DNA from: a virus
Direction: 5' to 3' (one strand)
Length of the DNA stretch: 39,006 nt
IMG/VR virus record: IMGVR_UViG_3300037882_001033
Coordinates: 1-39,006 of that record
The notes under the pieces were generated by a model that did not search any database, had not been told where the DNA came from, and was given only the letters and a program-made list of their open reading frames with translations. Below, piece after piece: positions 13,411 to 21,314 of the stretch. Each line of letters opens with the position of its first letter. The stretch's first letter is position 1. The position numbers and the translations under genes are program-made.

Positions 13411-13787
13411 AAGATTACTTTCATGATGCCATCTGTCGAGCACTGACACGGAAGATTCCATTAACTGACCAGGGGTATCTATATAAGTCTGTCTATAACC
13501 GTATCGCGTGTGGTCGGGAGGAGCGAGACTATGTACTATTGGATGAGGGACTAGTGGAAGATACTCATTCTCTAGACCGTCATCTCAAGCTGGATGTTCA
13601 ACAAGCCTTAAAAACATTGCGACCTGTGCAGTACCTCTACATCTATGAGTTCTTCTATGAGGGCTATACCTGTCGAGAGATTGCACGACGACATTATGTG
13701 ACGTTTCAAGCAGTCAACCAGGCCATTCAACGTGCTTTACAAGCCATGAAAAGGATACTTCAACATGAAACCGAGACTGAAATTTGA
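13335..13787 (+). CDS. sigma-factor-like protein (ECF/region 4 HTH)
   Basis: 150 residues from ATG 13335, chosen because GAGGAGG lies 7 bases upstream; ATG 13329 is too close. The N-terminal part (LEDYFHDAICRAL, then GYLYKSVYNRI) resembles sigma region 2. The C-terminal part has region-4-like helix-turn-helix: LRPVQYLYIYEFFYEGYTCREIARRH then TFQAVNQAIQRALQAM. It may redirect host RNA polymerase to late genes. The core region 2 contacts are weak, so a regulator with only an HTH remains possible. Confidence 0.65.
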   Translation: MSLDDDLTRTKHTIGRLRARRPDNLEDYFHDAICRALTRKIPLTDQGYLYKSVYNRIACGREERDYVLLDEGLVEDTHSLDRHLKLDVQQALKTLRPVQYLYIYEFFYEGYTCREIARRHYVTFQAVNQAIQRALQAMKRILQHETETEI

Positions 13788-14118
13788 TGGGTCGGTATTA
13801 GTACTCACTAAAGGAACAGTGTTTCCACGTACCAAGAAAGCTGCTATGCGTATGAGTATTGAGAAGTGGGAGGTAGTTGTACAAGGTCACAAAGATGGTA
13901 TTCAACCTATTTATAGTTCAGGTTCAGACACCTGTGCATTATGTGATTTATATATAGAAGAACATTGCTCCAAATGCCCTATTAAAAAGTATAGTAAAGG
14001 TGATCTATATTGCAATAGTACTCCCTTTGAGGTCTATTGTATGCACCCGTCATTAGCCCATGCTAAAGAGGAACTCGCCTTCCTCCGCATGGTCCAGAAG
14101 AAAGAGGGGTTACTGTGA
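13765..14118 (+). CDS. phage zinc-binding-type protein of unknown function
   Basis: 117 residues. After a basic N-terminus, SIEKWEVVVQG is followed by CALCDLYIEEHCSKCP and a later C near TP, a pattern found in many unannotated phage proteins with a Cys cluster. It overlaps the sigma-like gene by 23 bases and is coupled to the next GTG gene. Confidence 0.7.
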   Translation: MKPRLKFDGSVLVLTKGTVFPRTKKAAMRMSIEKWEVVVQGHKDGIQPIYSSGSDTCALCDLYIEEHCSKCPIKKYSKGDLYCNSTPFEVYCMHPSLAHAKEELAFLRMVQKKEGLL

Positions 14119-14285
14119 AATACTATAAAGAGTATACCCCATTACAATACTTGCTTCTCCAACGTGAACTCTCTCATGCCCATGCTGCGCTACGTAGGAA
14201 GAACCTCCAGCTCAAGCACTTGAGAGCCACGTTAGAACTCCATAAGGAATATGCTAAGCTACACTCGCCAAAGCCCACACGGTAA
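14115..14285 (+). CDS. 56-residue helical protein
   Basis: GTG 14115 overlaps the preceding TGA (GTGA). The peptide is a long basic amphipathic helix with Leu heptads (QYLLLQRELSHAHAALRRKN) and could form a coiled coil. Its 3' end overlaps the antisense ATPase gene by 27 bases. Not recognised. Confidence 0.55.
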   Translation: MKYYKEYTPLQYLLLQRELSHAHAALRRKNLQLKHLRATLELHKEYAKLHSPKPTR

Positions 14286-14966
14286 TCGCTCCATCTGGTG
14301 GACGCGTGGTGAGTCAAACCGTGAGACCGTATGCAACTTACTCTGATGTATCAACCATGTGGCATCAGCTTTGCCAGTCATATAGCTGCTCCCGCGTGAA
14401 CTATTGATAACCTCTATCGCCTTCTCACTATCGAACTTACGGGTATGGTGCAGAATGACTAGCGTATACCCATGGAAGATCTGCATGATGGCATCACCTA
14501 CCTGCTTCATTTGTGTGCTGTCTTGTTCATCACAACTATGAATCTCTCGTAGTACGTCAATGATAACTACGTCAGGTGTTGCAGTGGCTAAGCTCTCGCG
14601 TAAAAAGTTCTGACTCTCTTGTGTGAGGATGTTCATGGACCGAGGGTTATCGCTGGGGTGTGTGAGGTACATGGGGCCGCCCATATTGACACCGGCTTTT
14701 TGTATAGAGATAATACGATCACGCCAGACGAGTTCACTCGGATCAAATTGTAAATATAGTACGCGTGAGGGTTTACATTTCTTGTGCATAAAGGTGCCCC
14801 CTTGGGCTAGTGATAACCCAAGCTGGAAGGCCAAGAAGGATTTCCCGGCAAAGGGTTCACCTAATAGGAGGACCATACCAGGTTTGGGTAGAATATCAGG
14901 GATCAACCAGTTAAGGCTTGGTCGTTCCAACGCAATGTAGTCAACCAACGGGACCGTACGAACCAT
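14259..14966 (-). CDS. RecA/RepA-type ATPase, antisense to its neighbours
   Basis: 235 residues. GEPFAGKS (36-43) is the Walker A, PDVVIIDVLREIH (131-143) the Walker B with D137, and VILHHTRK a sensor-like strand. This is the AAA_25/RepA-like family of hexameric helicase or recombination ATPases. ATG 14964-14966 has AAAGGTGG upstream. It is the only non-endonuclease gene on the minus strand of the early region and lies downstream of the leftward promoter at 15.47-15.50 kb, which must first cross the opposite gene at 14996-15427. Confidence 0.85.
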   Translation of the reverse strand: MVRTVPLVDYIALERPSLNWLIPDILPKPGMVLLLGEPFAGKSFLAFQLGLSLAQGGTFMHKKCKPSRVLYLQFDPSELVWRDRIISIQKAGVNMGGPMYLTHPSDNPRSMNILTQESQNFLRESLATATPDVVIIDVLREIHSCDEQDSTQMKQVGDAIMQIFHGYTLVILHHTRKFDSEKAIEVINSSRGSSYMTGKADATWLIHQSKLHTVSRFDSPRVHQMERLPCGLWRV

Positions 14967-14995
14967 ACGCTACCACCTTTCATAAGAGGATCACT

Positions 14996-15427
14996 ATGGG
15001 ACTGGACATGTACTTGACAGCGCATCACTACCTCCCGCAGACAGATGTAAAAGTATTAAATACCATTAAGAAGTTGTGCCCTGCTATGCCAGGCACACCC
15101 AGTGCAGTAGTCTTTGATGTGTGCTATTGGCGTAAAGCCAATGCGATTCATCAGTGGTTTGTTGACCATATTCAAGGTGGTGAGGATGATTGTAAGGACT
15201 ACCCTGTGTCCATTAGTACACTCCGTACCTTAGTGGATGTCTGCGAGCAGGTGAGAGGGGACGGGGCTCTAGCCCCGTCCCTCCTACCCACATACGCGGG
15301 TTTCTTCTTTGGGAGTCTTGAGTATGGAGAACACTATGAGGCTTACCTGGATCACACGATAACCACACTAAAGCCATTGTTAACATTGAAGAATCCTCCA
15401 TGGTTGACGTATCGGTCGAGTTGGTAA
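14996..15427 (+). CDS. conserved phage protein, MGLDMYL family
   Basis: 143 residues. It starts MGLDMYLTAHHYL and has YWRKANAIHQWFVDHIQGGEDDC and LLPTYAGFFFGSLEYGEHY, the marks of a widespread but uncharacterised phage and bacterial family. Length is normal. The start ATG 14996 has AAGAGG upstream; only 29 bases separate it from the divergent ATPase start. A perfect GC-rich hairpin lies inside the gene at 15258-15281. Confidence 0.8.
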   Translation: MGLDMYLTAHHYLPQTDVKVLNTIKKLCPAMPGTPSAVVFDVCYWRKANAIHQWFVDHIQGGEDDCKDYPVSISTLRTLVDVCEQVRGDGALAPSLLPTYAGFFFGSLEYGEHYEAYLDHTITTLKPLLTLKNPPWLTYRSSW

Positions 15428-15466
15428 ATGAAATTTACAGACCTCGGCATTTGTTGTTTGTCACAC

Positions 15467-15496
15467 AAATAACCCATTTTTGCCCGGTTTTGTCAA
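15467..15496 (-). promoter_or_regulatory. leftward promoter sharing the late-promoter upstream module
   Basis: On the minus strand TTGACA (15491-15496) is followed by an 18-base spacer and TTATTT (15467-15472); a 17-base spacing gives GTTATT. Upstream lies the A/T tract and CCCCG also found at the 3.88 kb promoter. It would read antisense through 14996-15427 into the minus-strand ATPase. The -10 match is only fair. Confidence 0.45.
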
Positions 15497-15536
15497 CGGG
15501 GTCGCGAGAAATATTTATTTTTCGAGGGCGTTGACA
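15491..15536. repeat. imperfect dyad joining two divergent TTGACA boxes
   Basis: TGTCAACG (15491-15498) and CGTTGACA (15529-15536) are exact inverted arms. Between them CGAGAAATA and TATTTTTCG form an inner dyad with one mismatch. The whole is an almost symmetric divergent control site. Confidence 0.5.
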
Positions 15537-15560
15537 TTTTGCCCGGTTTCGGGGTACCTA
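15531..15560 (+). promoter_or_regulatory. possible rightward promoter for the replication block
   Basis: TTGACA (15531-15536) has a perfect -35 form. The best -10 is TACCTA (15555-15560) after 18 bases, a weak match. The element lies 28 bases before the membrane-protein gene that opens the nuclease-ATPase-polymerase block. Confidence 0.35.
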
Positions 15561-15587
15561 ATGTTGGCAAATTTTGGAGGGCGCGAC

Positions 15588-15725
15588 ATGGCGTTAGAGT
15601 TACTACTTATTCTACTGAGTATGGTAGGTGTGCTCTTTGCGGTGATGAGTGTGGCGAGTGACTGGCGGTGGGTGGTCCTAGCATTTACCGTGTGTGTGTT
15701 CTTTTTCACACTAGAAAGGTTGTAA
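15588..15725 (+). CDS. 45-residue two-span membrane protein
   Basis: ATG 15588 has TTGGAGG upstream and is preferred over longer readings into the promoter. The peptide has two hydrophobic helices (LELLLILLSMVGVLFAVM and VVLAFTVCVFFF) joined by a short DWRW loop. The stop overlaps the nuclease start as TAATG. Unknown role. Confidence 0.6.
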   Translation: MALELLLILLSMVGVLFAVMSVASDWRWVVLAFTVCVFFFTLERL

Positions 15726-16567
15726 TGGAACTACCAATCTATAGCCCTACACGGACTGATACCTGGGACCGGTGTGCGTTACTCAGTTACCTAGAGAATG
15801 ACCAGCGCTGGGTACCGAAGCAGGCCAGTAAGAAGCTCATTGGAGGTGCTGCGGGGACTGCCTTCCATCTGGCAGCCTCAGTACTACATAAAGGGGGTAC
15901 CGTACAAGAGGCCATCGACCTGGGTGTGGCTGAGTTTCATGCGGATTTATGTCATTATGCCGCACACGGGGTGACCTTTGAAGCCTCCATCGAGGAGATT
16001 GTGAATGCCTCTGGAATCGTCGCTACACTGCCTAAATATGCCACGGCTGACCCCTTCAAGGGCTGGACGATCCAGGACATTGAGCAACGTCTGCCTGACC
16101 ATGGCCGGTGTATTGTAGATTTGGGTGGTCTCGATAGTGATAACCAGTTGGCGGTGGCTGATGTCAAGTACAAGCAGAACCTCGATGTACGGTATGAACA
16201 GAGTACGATCGATGAGTATCTGACCAGCTGGCAGTTCTTGCACTACCCCTGGGCGTATGGGGGGTACAAGGGACAACCGTGTTATCGCATGTACCTGTGC
16301 TTGGTGGTGAACAAACCCAAGTTTAGTGTCAGATTAATACAACACGAGGTCCATCCAGATACCCAGCAGATGTGGTTGGTTAGTGCTCAGGCCAAGTGGA
16401 AGAGGATGGTTGACTTAGAGGCACAGTTGGAAATGAGTACGAGGCACAAGGATATGTTTGGTTTATGTAGCTTCTATGACGCCTGCTTTACATTCCACTT
16501 GGATGAAGGACTGATGCGACAGAAGTATGTGCAGGTACCTGATAGGCGAAAGGTAGTAGTACCCTGA
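15725..16567 (+). CDS. PD-(D/E)XK nuclease, Cas4/RecB-like
   Basis: 280 residues from ATG 15725. Motifs in order: GTAFHLA (H48), IVDLGGLDSDNQLAVADVKYK with D132 and D146-x-K148, then WQFLHYPWAYGG carrying the QxxxY box (Q170, Y174). This is the Cas4/RecB/AddB-type fold, whose phage members process DNA ends for recombination or replication. C17 and C248/C254 could be parts of an iron-sulphur site, though a fourth Cys is not obvious. It heads the replication block. Confidence 0.85.
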   Translation: MELPIYSPTRTDTWDRCALLSYLENDQRWVPKQASKKLIGGAAGTAFHLAASVLHKGGTVQEAIDLGVAEFHADLCHYAAHGVTFEASIEEIVNASGIVATLPKYATADPFKGWTIQDIEQRLPDHGRCIVDLGGLDSDNQLAVADVKYKQNLDVRYEQSTIDEYLTSWQFLHYPWAYGGYKGQPCYRMYLCLVVNKPKFSVRLIQHEVHPDTQQMWLVSAQAKWKRMVDLEAQLEMSTRHKDMFGLCSFYDACFTFHLDEGLMRQKYVQVPDRRKVVVP

Positions 16568-16779
16568 TGACCAAGAAGGACTTCATTGCATTGGCTGACG
16601 CGATACGTAAGTCTAATAAAGACGATAATATTACGGCACTTATGCGGCCTCTATTTACTTGGGGCCACCTCGAAATACTTGCTGACTTCTGTAAGAGACA
16701 AAACCGTAGGTTTGATCGTAAAAAGTGGATTGGGTATATAGAAGGTCTTAATGGTCCTAATGGAGGGAAAGTGAAATGA
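16567..16779 (+). CDS. small conserved phage protein, KKDF..LA type
   Basis: 70 residues, starting MTKKDFIALADAIRKSNKDD and ending in FCKRQNRRFDRKKWIGYIEG. This pattern (KKDF, then FC..QN.RFDR..W..YI.G) recurs in uncharacterised phage proteins. It overlaps the nuclease stop by one base (TGATG). Basic and helical; possibly DNA-associated. Confidence 0.7.
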   Translation: MTKKDFIALADAIRKSNKDDNITALMRPLFTWGHLEILADFCKRQNRRFDRKKWIGYIEGLNGPNGGKVK

Positions 16780-16823
16780 TATGGTTATGTATGGAGGATG
16801 TGACACAACAATATCAATGTTAG
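16776..16823 (+). CDS. 15-residue leader peptide before the ATPase
   Basis: ATG 16776 overlaps the preceding TGA (ATGA) and lies 8 bases after GGAGGG, while the ATPase ATG at 16781 in another frame lacks its own site. It encodes MIWLCMEDVTQQYQC and stops 14 bases before the alternative ATPase start. It may couple translation of the ATPase. Confidence 0.35.
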   Translation: MIWLCMEDVTQQYQC

Positions 16824-16837
16824 AGGAGGTGAATACT

Positions 16838-17563
16838 TTGCGTAAGAAGTTCAACTTAGATACCCAAGAATTAGATGGTTATACCTTACTAGTTCATGGT
16901 GGAAGGGGTTCTGGTAAAACCTATTTAGCTGGAGACTTCCTCAAGACAGAATCCAAGGTAGGCCCAGTACGATTCATCAATGTAGTCGGTGAGGATGGTG
17001 CATTAACGCTACGCGGGATGGGACTGGGTGAAGTAGGTGAGGACATCGACTCACTCAAAGACTTCACTGATGCCCTCAAGGACTACCAAGCCGCCAAGGT
17101 CCATGCTATTGCGGTGGACTCCATCCATGCCCTCTCACGCTGGATCATGCAGAAGGTGACGGGAAGTGATAGACTACCAGAGATCAAGACTGGTACCAAC
17201 GAATGGGGTGATTTTCACCAACAGTCCTACAATACCTACATGACCCTACGACGAGCAGCCAAGATGATTATGTGTACGTGCCCCAGTGATAAGAGTGTAG
17301 AGCAGTTGTCAGGGAAGACCTTCGTGACACCAGACCTGCCAGGTCGTCAAGCGGCTGGGTCAGCCGGGTGGTTTGACTTTGTGGCGTACATCGAAGCTAC
17401 CAATGGAGCAGGAGGCGTCACACGTACACTGTCCATGACACCAAACAATACTGTGATTGTGAAGCAACGACTCCCGAAGCAAATCATCGATGCTATTAAG
17501 TTACCAACGGGACCAGGGGGATGGCAGGTTGTCAAGGACGCGATCGAGAAAGGGTGGAAATAA
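16838..17563 (+). CDS. Sak4/RecA-like ATPase (single-strand annealing or recombination)
   Basis: 241 residues from TTG 16838, which has GAGGAGGTG at good spacing; in-frame ATGs at 16781 and 16817 give up to 260 residues. Walker A is HGGRGSGKT; AIAVDSIHALS is the Walker B. The later part (KTFVTPDLPGRQA..GWFDFVAYI) fits the phage AAA_24/Sak4 family, which works with an SSB in annealing. It lies between the nuclease and the probable SSB, a typical recombination operon. Confidence 0.82.
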   Translation: MRKKFNLDTQELDGYTLLVHGGRGSGKTYLAGDFLKTESKVGPVRFINVVGEDGALTLRGMGLGEVGEDIDSLKDFTDALKDYQAAKVHAIAVDSIHALSRWIMQKVTGSDRLPEIKTGTNEWGDFHQQSYNTYMTLRRAAKMIMCTCPSDKSVEQLSGKTFVTPDLPGRQAAGSAGWFDFVAYIEATNGAGGVTRTLSMTPNNTVIVKQRLPKQIIDAIKLPTGPGGWQVVKDAIEKGWK

Positions 17564-17564
17564 C

Positions 17565-17753
17565 ATGGCGCTCCTGCATCAACGTATCACGACAGATATG
17601 GAATGTAAGGACATCACTATCTACGCAGTGAATGAAGAGGACTACCGGATTGCGATTCACTTTCCCACTGAAGAGGAGGACTATGAAATAACCGAGATCT
17701 TGTTTACGGCTGATGAGATTAAGTATGCGTATGATTTGTTGTTTAATCGATAA
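17565..17753 (+). CDS. acidic 62-residue protein
   Basis: ATG 17565 follows the ATPase stop by one base, with AAAGGGTGG upstream. The peptide is strongly acidic (NEEDYRIAIHFPTEEEDYEI), a possible DNA mimic or partner of a basic protein, but no family is recognised. Confidence 0.65.
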   Translation: MALLHQRITTDMECKDITIYAVNEEDYRIAIHFPTEEEDYEITEILFTADEIKYAYDLLFNR

Positions 17754-17778
17754 CCTATCACCGAAGGAGTAGTACATT

Positions 17779-18378
17779 ATGCCTAGTCCAGTAGTCTTTG
17801 ATGTCGAGTCGTACTTTGATGAATTTGCCAGTAGCAGCGCGATGGCGGAAGCCAGCAGGTTTAAGACTATCCCCACTGGTAGCTACACCGCACAGGTGAG
17901 TAAGCGAGAAGGCCGGTACTTTGAGGAGAAGGATAGCAAGAACGGGGGTAAGTACTGGTCAGCGGTGTTCAGTGATAGTGCAGAGGTCAACCCTAGTTGG
18001 AGGAAGGGTGTACAGGTGACCGCTGATGTGAGTAATGCTGAGGGGAAGAAGCTCAGTACCATTCGTATTGAGGCCAGCTGGGAAGATCGACGAGATGCAA
18101 AGGGTCGGCTGGATCAGTTGTTTACCCGGTGGGATCAGCTCACGAGAGCGATGTTTCCTGGGTTGAAGTCTAAGGATGGTGAACAGAAGTCTACGGGTGA
18201 GGTGCTAACCGCGTTGTCACAGTATCCGATCAAGGTGTATGTGACGGAGAGCTTCAAGGTGCCTGCCATTGATGGGTCTACCAAGTGGAAGACCGCTGAG
18301 AATGAGGAGGTAGCCAAGGAGTATCGGGCAGCGGGGTACGAGGTAAGGAACTTTGTGCAGAGTGTTGGGAAGGTATAA
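17779..18378 (+). CDS. probable ssDNA-binding protein (DUF669-like)
   Basis: 199 residues. An early IPTGSYTAQVSKREGRY and a later KYWSAVFSDSAEVNPSW segment resemble phage SSB-like proteins of the DUF669 kind: beta-rich with basic and aromatic patches. The tail YEVRNFVQSVGKV is not the acidic DDDLPF-type tail of bacterial SSB. Position between a Sak4-like ATPase and the DNA polymerase supports the role. GAAGGAG precedes the ATG. Confidence 0.6.
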   Translation: MPSPVVFDVESYFDEFASSSAMAEASRFKTIPTGSYTAQVSKREGRYFEEKDSKNGGKYWSAVFSDSAEVNPSWRKGVQVTADVSNAEGKKLSTIRIEASWEDRRDAKGRLDQLFTRWDQLTRAMFPGLKSKDGEQKSTGEVLTALSQYPIKVYVTESFKVPAIDGSTKWKTAENEEVAKEYRAAGYEVRNFVQSVGKV

Positions 18379-18395
18379 ACACAGGGGTTGAGGGA

Positions 18396-18650
18396 TGATC
18401 CCGAACTAGATTTCGGGATCAAAATGGAATGGCCTCCCTGTAAAGATAGAGGCGGGGTAAGTATGCTATCGCGCAGGGTAAATACTTACCGATCAAATAG
18501 GTAACCTCATAAGGAAGTTGTATGACTGTTCAATCCTTCTCTAGCCGGGGCTCCGTAGAGGAGGAGTTGGTCATACTACCGGGAGCCCCACTAATACTAC
18601 GTCAGTAGTCTATTACGGGGAAGGGGACGCATCAGAATGCTCCCTCCCCG
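18396..18650 (+). ncRNA. multi-hairpin structured leader of the DNA polymerase gene
   Basis: Five stems lie in a row in the 299-base gap before polA: TGATCCCGAA/TTCGGGATCA (18396-18421); GCCTC/GAGGC (18432-18453); GGTAAGTAT/ATACTTACC (18456-18490); a 12-bp GGGGCTCCGTAG stem with a 2-base bulge (18547-18589); and CGGGGA..GGGA/TCCCTCCCCG (18616-18650). GTATGAC (18520-18526) can pair with GTCATAC (18570-18576), giving an alternative fold. None has a terminator T tract. Confidence 0.5.
18522..18608 (+). CDS. 28-residue leader peptide inside the polymerase leader
   Basis: ATG 18522 has AAGGAAG four bases upstream. It encodes MTVQSFSSRGSVEEEL...LRQ and spans the bulged 12-bp hairpin. Translation would melt that stem, as in attenuation leaders. 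The coding reality is uncertain. Confidence 0.35.
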   Translation: MTVQSFSSRGSVEEELVILPGAPLILRQ

Positions 18651-18677
18651 ATACCAATGGAATAGCATAAGAACTCT

Positions 18678-21314
18678 ATGGTACCAAAACCTAACAGCTG
18701 TATAGATTGTCCACTCTATAGTGATGGCCAAGGCTTTGTGCCAGATGAGCTAATACCTGGAGCCACCACCCTGGTCCTCGGCCAAGCTCCTGGTTCTACT
18801 GAGGAACGTACTGGCAAACCCTTTGTGGGTGCGACTGGAGAACTCCAGACCACGCACTTCTTCCCTCTCGCTGGGCTAGAGCGTGGTGTCAACGTATCAA
18901 TCGCGAATGTTCTCAAGTGCCGGTGGGTGGACGGTGGGAAGAAGACCGATAAGCTTCCTCCTGAGCCTCTACTGGCTCAGGCCGTCGCACACTGTACCAC
19001 CCACCACTTGCGTGTACCAGCAGGTGTACGTATGGTCATTGCTGAGGGGGTGCTAGCAGCCAGTTGGTGTATGGCTCAACCCATCAAGCTGTACCAGTGG
19101 CGGGGACATGTGCTACACCCAACCAGACGAGGCTTACCCCCTGTGTACTGTGTAGAACATCTCGCCAGTGTGCTGAGAGATCCAAAGATGTGGTGGGTCG
19201 CAGAGTTGGACTGGAGAAAGGCCCAGCGTACCGCACAGAACTGGCCTCAAGTAATCCCCCCAAGGGTGATAGCCAGGGCAGATAATTGGGAGCTAGTGTC
19301 ACGGTGGTATGCAGGTTCTACAGCTTCCAAGGGGGTCGTCGCGATAGACACCGAGTTTGTTGGCCGACCCTTTGGAGCAGCCCAGCCTCTACTGACCATG
19401 ATTGGAATGGCGTACACTGATCGTGAAGGTCAGGTCCAGGGTATCCAACTGGACTGCCGTAGTGCAGAACCGTGGATGAAAGCCAGCTTTTACCAGCACT
19501 TACGTGAGCTGGTGACCAAGGTACCGGTGTTGTTCCAGAACTTCGCGGCTGATATGCCCATCCTCAAACGGTGTGCGGGGGTACCCTATGAGTCATACCT
19601 TCAGGTAGAGGACCAGATGCTGGCCCATGCAGTGTTGTACTGTGAACTCCCTCATGATCTAGAGTTCCTGACGAGTATCTATGGTGGATACTATAAGATC
19701 AAACACTTAGGAGACTATGATATCCCTGAGACTGAGAAGTGGGCGAGCTTGATTGCACTGCAACACCAGGGACAGCTCGCGTACGTCGAGGGTGACACCC
19801 CAGACCTCCTCTACAACTGGGGCGATGTCATTGAACCCCTGAAGATCTGGTCTGCCCTCACCCAGGCCTTCAAGATGGACCAGCTGGCGTATCAGGTGTA
19901 CCGTACACAGTCTATTGCGCTCATACCTACGCTACTCAAGAGTATGGAACGTGGACTGAAGGTGAATAAGTCTCGTGTCGTGGCTGCCAAGGACCAGTAC
20001 ACCGCACGTGTCTCGACCGCACAGGTCTTAGCTGAATCCTACTATGGTAAGCCTATCAACCTAGGTAGCGATGACCAGGTGGCCTACTACTGCTATCAAG
20101 AACGTGGCTACCCAGTGCAGCACCATCGCAAGTCCAAGAATCCTACAGTAGATGAAGACGCCATCGCTAACCTGAGAGACCATGTAGGACCTGATGTGGA
20201 TACCCAGGTAGACTTGACGTTACCTCTGGCACTCCTGCGTATTGACCAAGGGGCTGATCCCATATTGGAAGCACGAGTACTCTATCAAGAAGCCCAACAT
20301 ATTCTCGATAGCTATATCTATGGGTTGGTCTCTAGTGTCTATACTGAGCACGAGGAGTCCAAGAAGAAAGCGGCTCGCACCAAGGTCAAGCGCGAAGGGT
20401 TTACCGAAGCTGATGTGGTCGATCGGGTGTATGCGAACTTTGCGATCCACACTCAGAAGAATGCCCGGTGGTCTACCACCAACCCACCACTGGCACAACT
20501 CCCAGGAGACTTAAGAGATATTGTTGTACCTGACGATGGTGAGTGCTGGTTGCACTGGGACTGGAAAGGGATGGAAGTCCACTTCCTGGAAGCCCATAGT
20601 GGATCACGGTTGCTCAAGCAAGTCCACGACGAAGGCATCGACCTGCACACCTGGACCATGTGTAAGATGTTTGGGTACCAGTTGCCACCGAACTTGAAGA
20701 ACCCCTTTGGTGATCCGGTGAACCATGAATGGCGAGACCGCTATGGCTTACAATCTAGCGGTGATCCTCGGCGGGTGTTTAGTAAGTCATCTCGATTTGA
20801 GATGGCGTATGGAGGCACAGGCAGTAACGCCGCAGCGAAGGCCATACGTATGGGGTTGAATAAAGCGGAGGTCCAGCGTGCGTTGAGTAACCTACTCACT
20901 GCTGATGGGGACTACTATCGTTGGCGACAACAGATTGAACGAGAGATCAAGACATCACGGACATTACGCACGTTTACTGGGAGACCTCGTAGGTTCCTTA
21001 CGGTATCGAAGGAACATGGCACCGCAGTCCCAGCAAAGGTCGTACGTGAGGCACTCGATTATAAGATGCAGGCCGGTGTTTCGGACGTAGCCAACTTGAC
21101 CATCATCGAAATAGGTCTCAAGTATCCACAGTTGTTAATGGCCTGGACGGTACATGATGCACAGTACTATCACTGTCCAATCGCGCTGGCCACACCAGAG
21201 TTGATCGACGGGGTGAAAGCTATCGCAACAAAACCTTATACCATTGAGGGGCGAGTCAAGGCGTTCCCAATAGACTTTGATATCGTGTATCCACCAGGGG
21301 AGGTTAGAGTATGA
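18678..21314 (+). CDS. UDG - 3'-5' exonuclease - family A DNA polymerase fusion
   Basis: 878 residues. The N-terminal 170 form a family 4-type uracil-DNA glycosylase: CxxC at C8/C11, GQAPGSTEERTGKPFVGATGEL (35-56), C81 in NVLKCR, C106 and VEHLASVLR (H161), so the four-Cys iron-sulphur set looks intact. The exonuclease has DTE (D224, E226), QNFAADMP (N288, D292) and YNWGD (Y379, D383). The polymerase has motif A HWDWKGMEVHF, motif B RVFSKSSRFEMAYG (Lys and Phe present) and motif C TVHDA, where HDE is more usual. The ribosome site is weak. Confidence 0.92.
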   Translation: MVPKPNSCIDCPLYSDGQGFVPDELIPGATTLVLGQAPGSTEERTGKPFVGATGELQTTHFFPLAGLERGVNVSIANVLKCRWVDGGKKTDKLPPEPLLAQAVAHCTTHHLRVPAGVRMVIAEGVLAASWCMAQPIKLYQWRGHVLHPTRRGLPPVYCVEHLASVLRDPKMWWVAELDWRKAQRTAQNWPQVIPPRVIARADNWELVSRWYAGSTASKGVVAIDTEFVGRPFGAAQPLLTMIGMAYTDREGQVQGIQLDCRSAEPWMKASFYQHLRELVTKVPVLFQNFAADMPILKRCAGVPYESYLQVEDQMLAHAVLYCELPHDLEFLTSIYGGYYKIKHLGDYDIPETEKWASLIALQHQGQLAYVEGDTPDLLYNWGDVIEPLKIWSALTQAFKMDQLAYQVYRTQSIALIPTLLKSMERGLKVNKSRVVAAKDQYTARVSTAQVLAESYYGKPINLGSDDQVAYYCYQERGYPVQHHRKSKNPTVDEDAIANLRDHVGPDVDTQVDLTLPLALLRIDQGADPILEARVLYQEAQHILDSYIYGLVSSVYTEHEESKKKAARTKVKREGFTEADVVDRVYANFAIHTQKNARWSTTNPPLAQLPGDLRDIVVPDDGECWLHWDWKGMEVHFLEAHSGSRLLKQVHDEGIDLHTWTMCKMFGYQLPPNLKNPFGDPVNHEWRDRYGLQSSGDPRRVFSKSSRFEMAYGGTGSNAAAKAIRMGLNKAEVQRALSNLLTADGDYYRWRQQIEREIKTSRTLRTFTGRPRRFLTVSKEHGTAVPAKVVREALDYKMQAGVSDVANLTIIEIGLKYPQLLMAWTVHDAQYYHCPIALATPELIDGVKAIATKPYTIEGRVKAFPIDFDIVYPPGEVRV

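Noticed and set aside
18396-18421. hairpin after the SSB-like gene as an intrinsic terminator
   Set aside because: 10-bp stem but followed by AAAATGG on the plus strand and no T tract on the minus strand.
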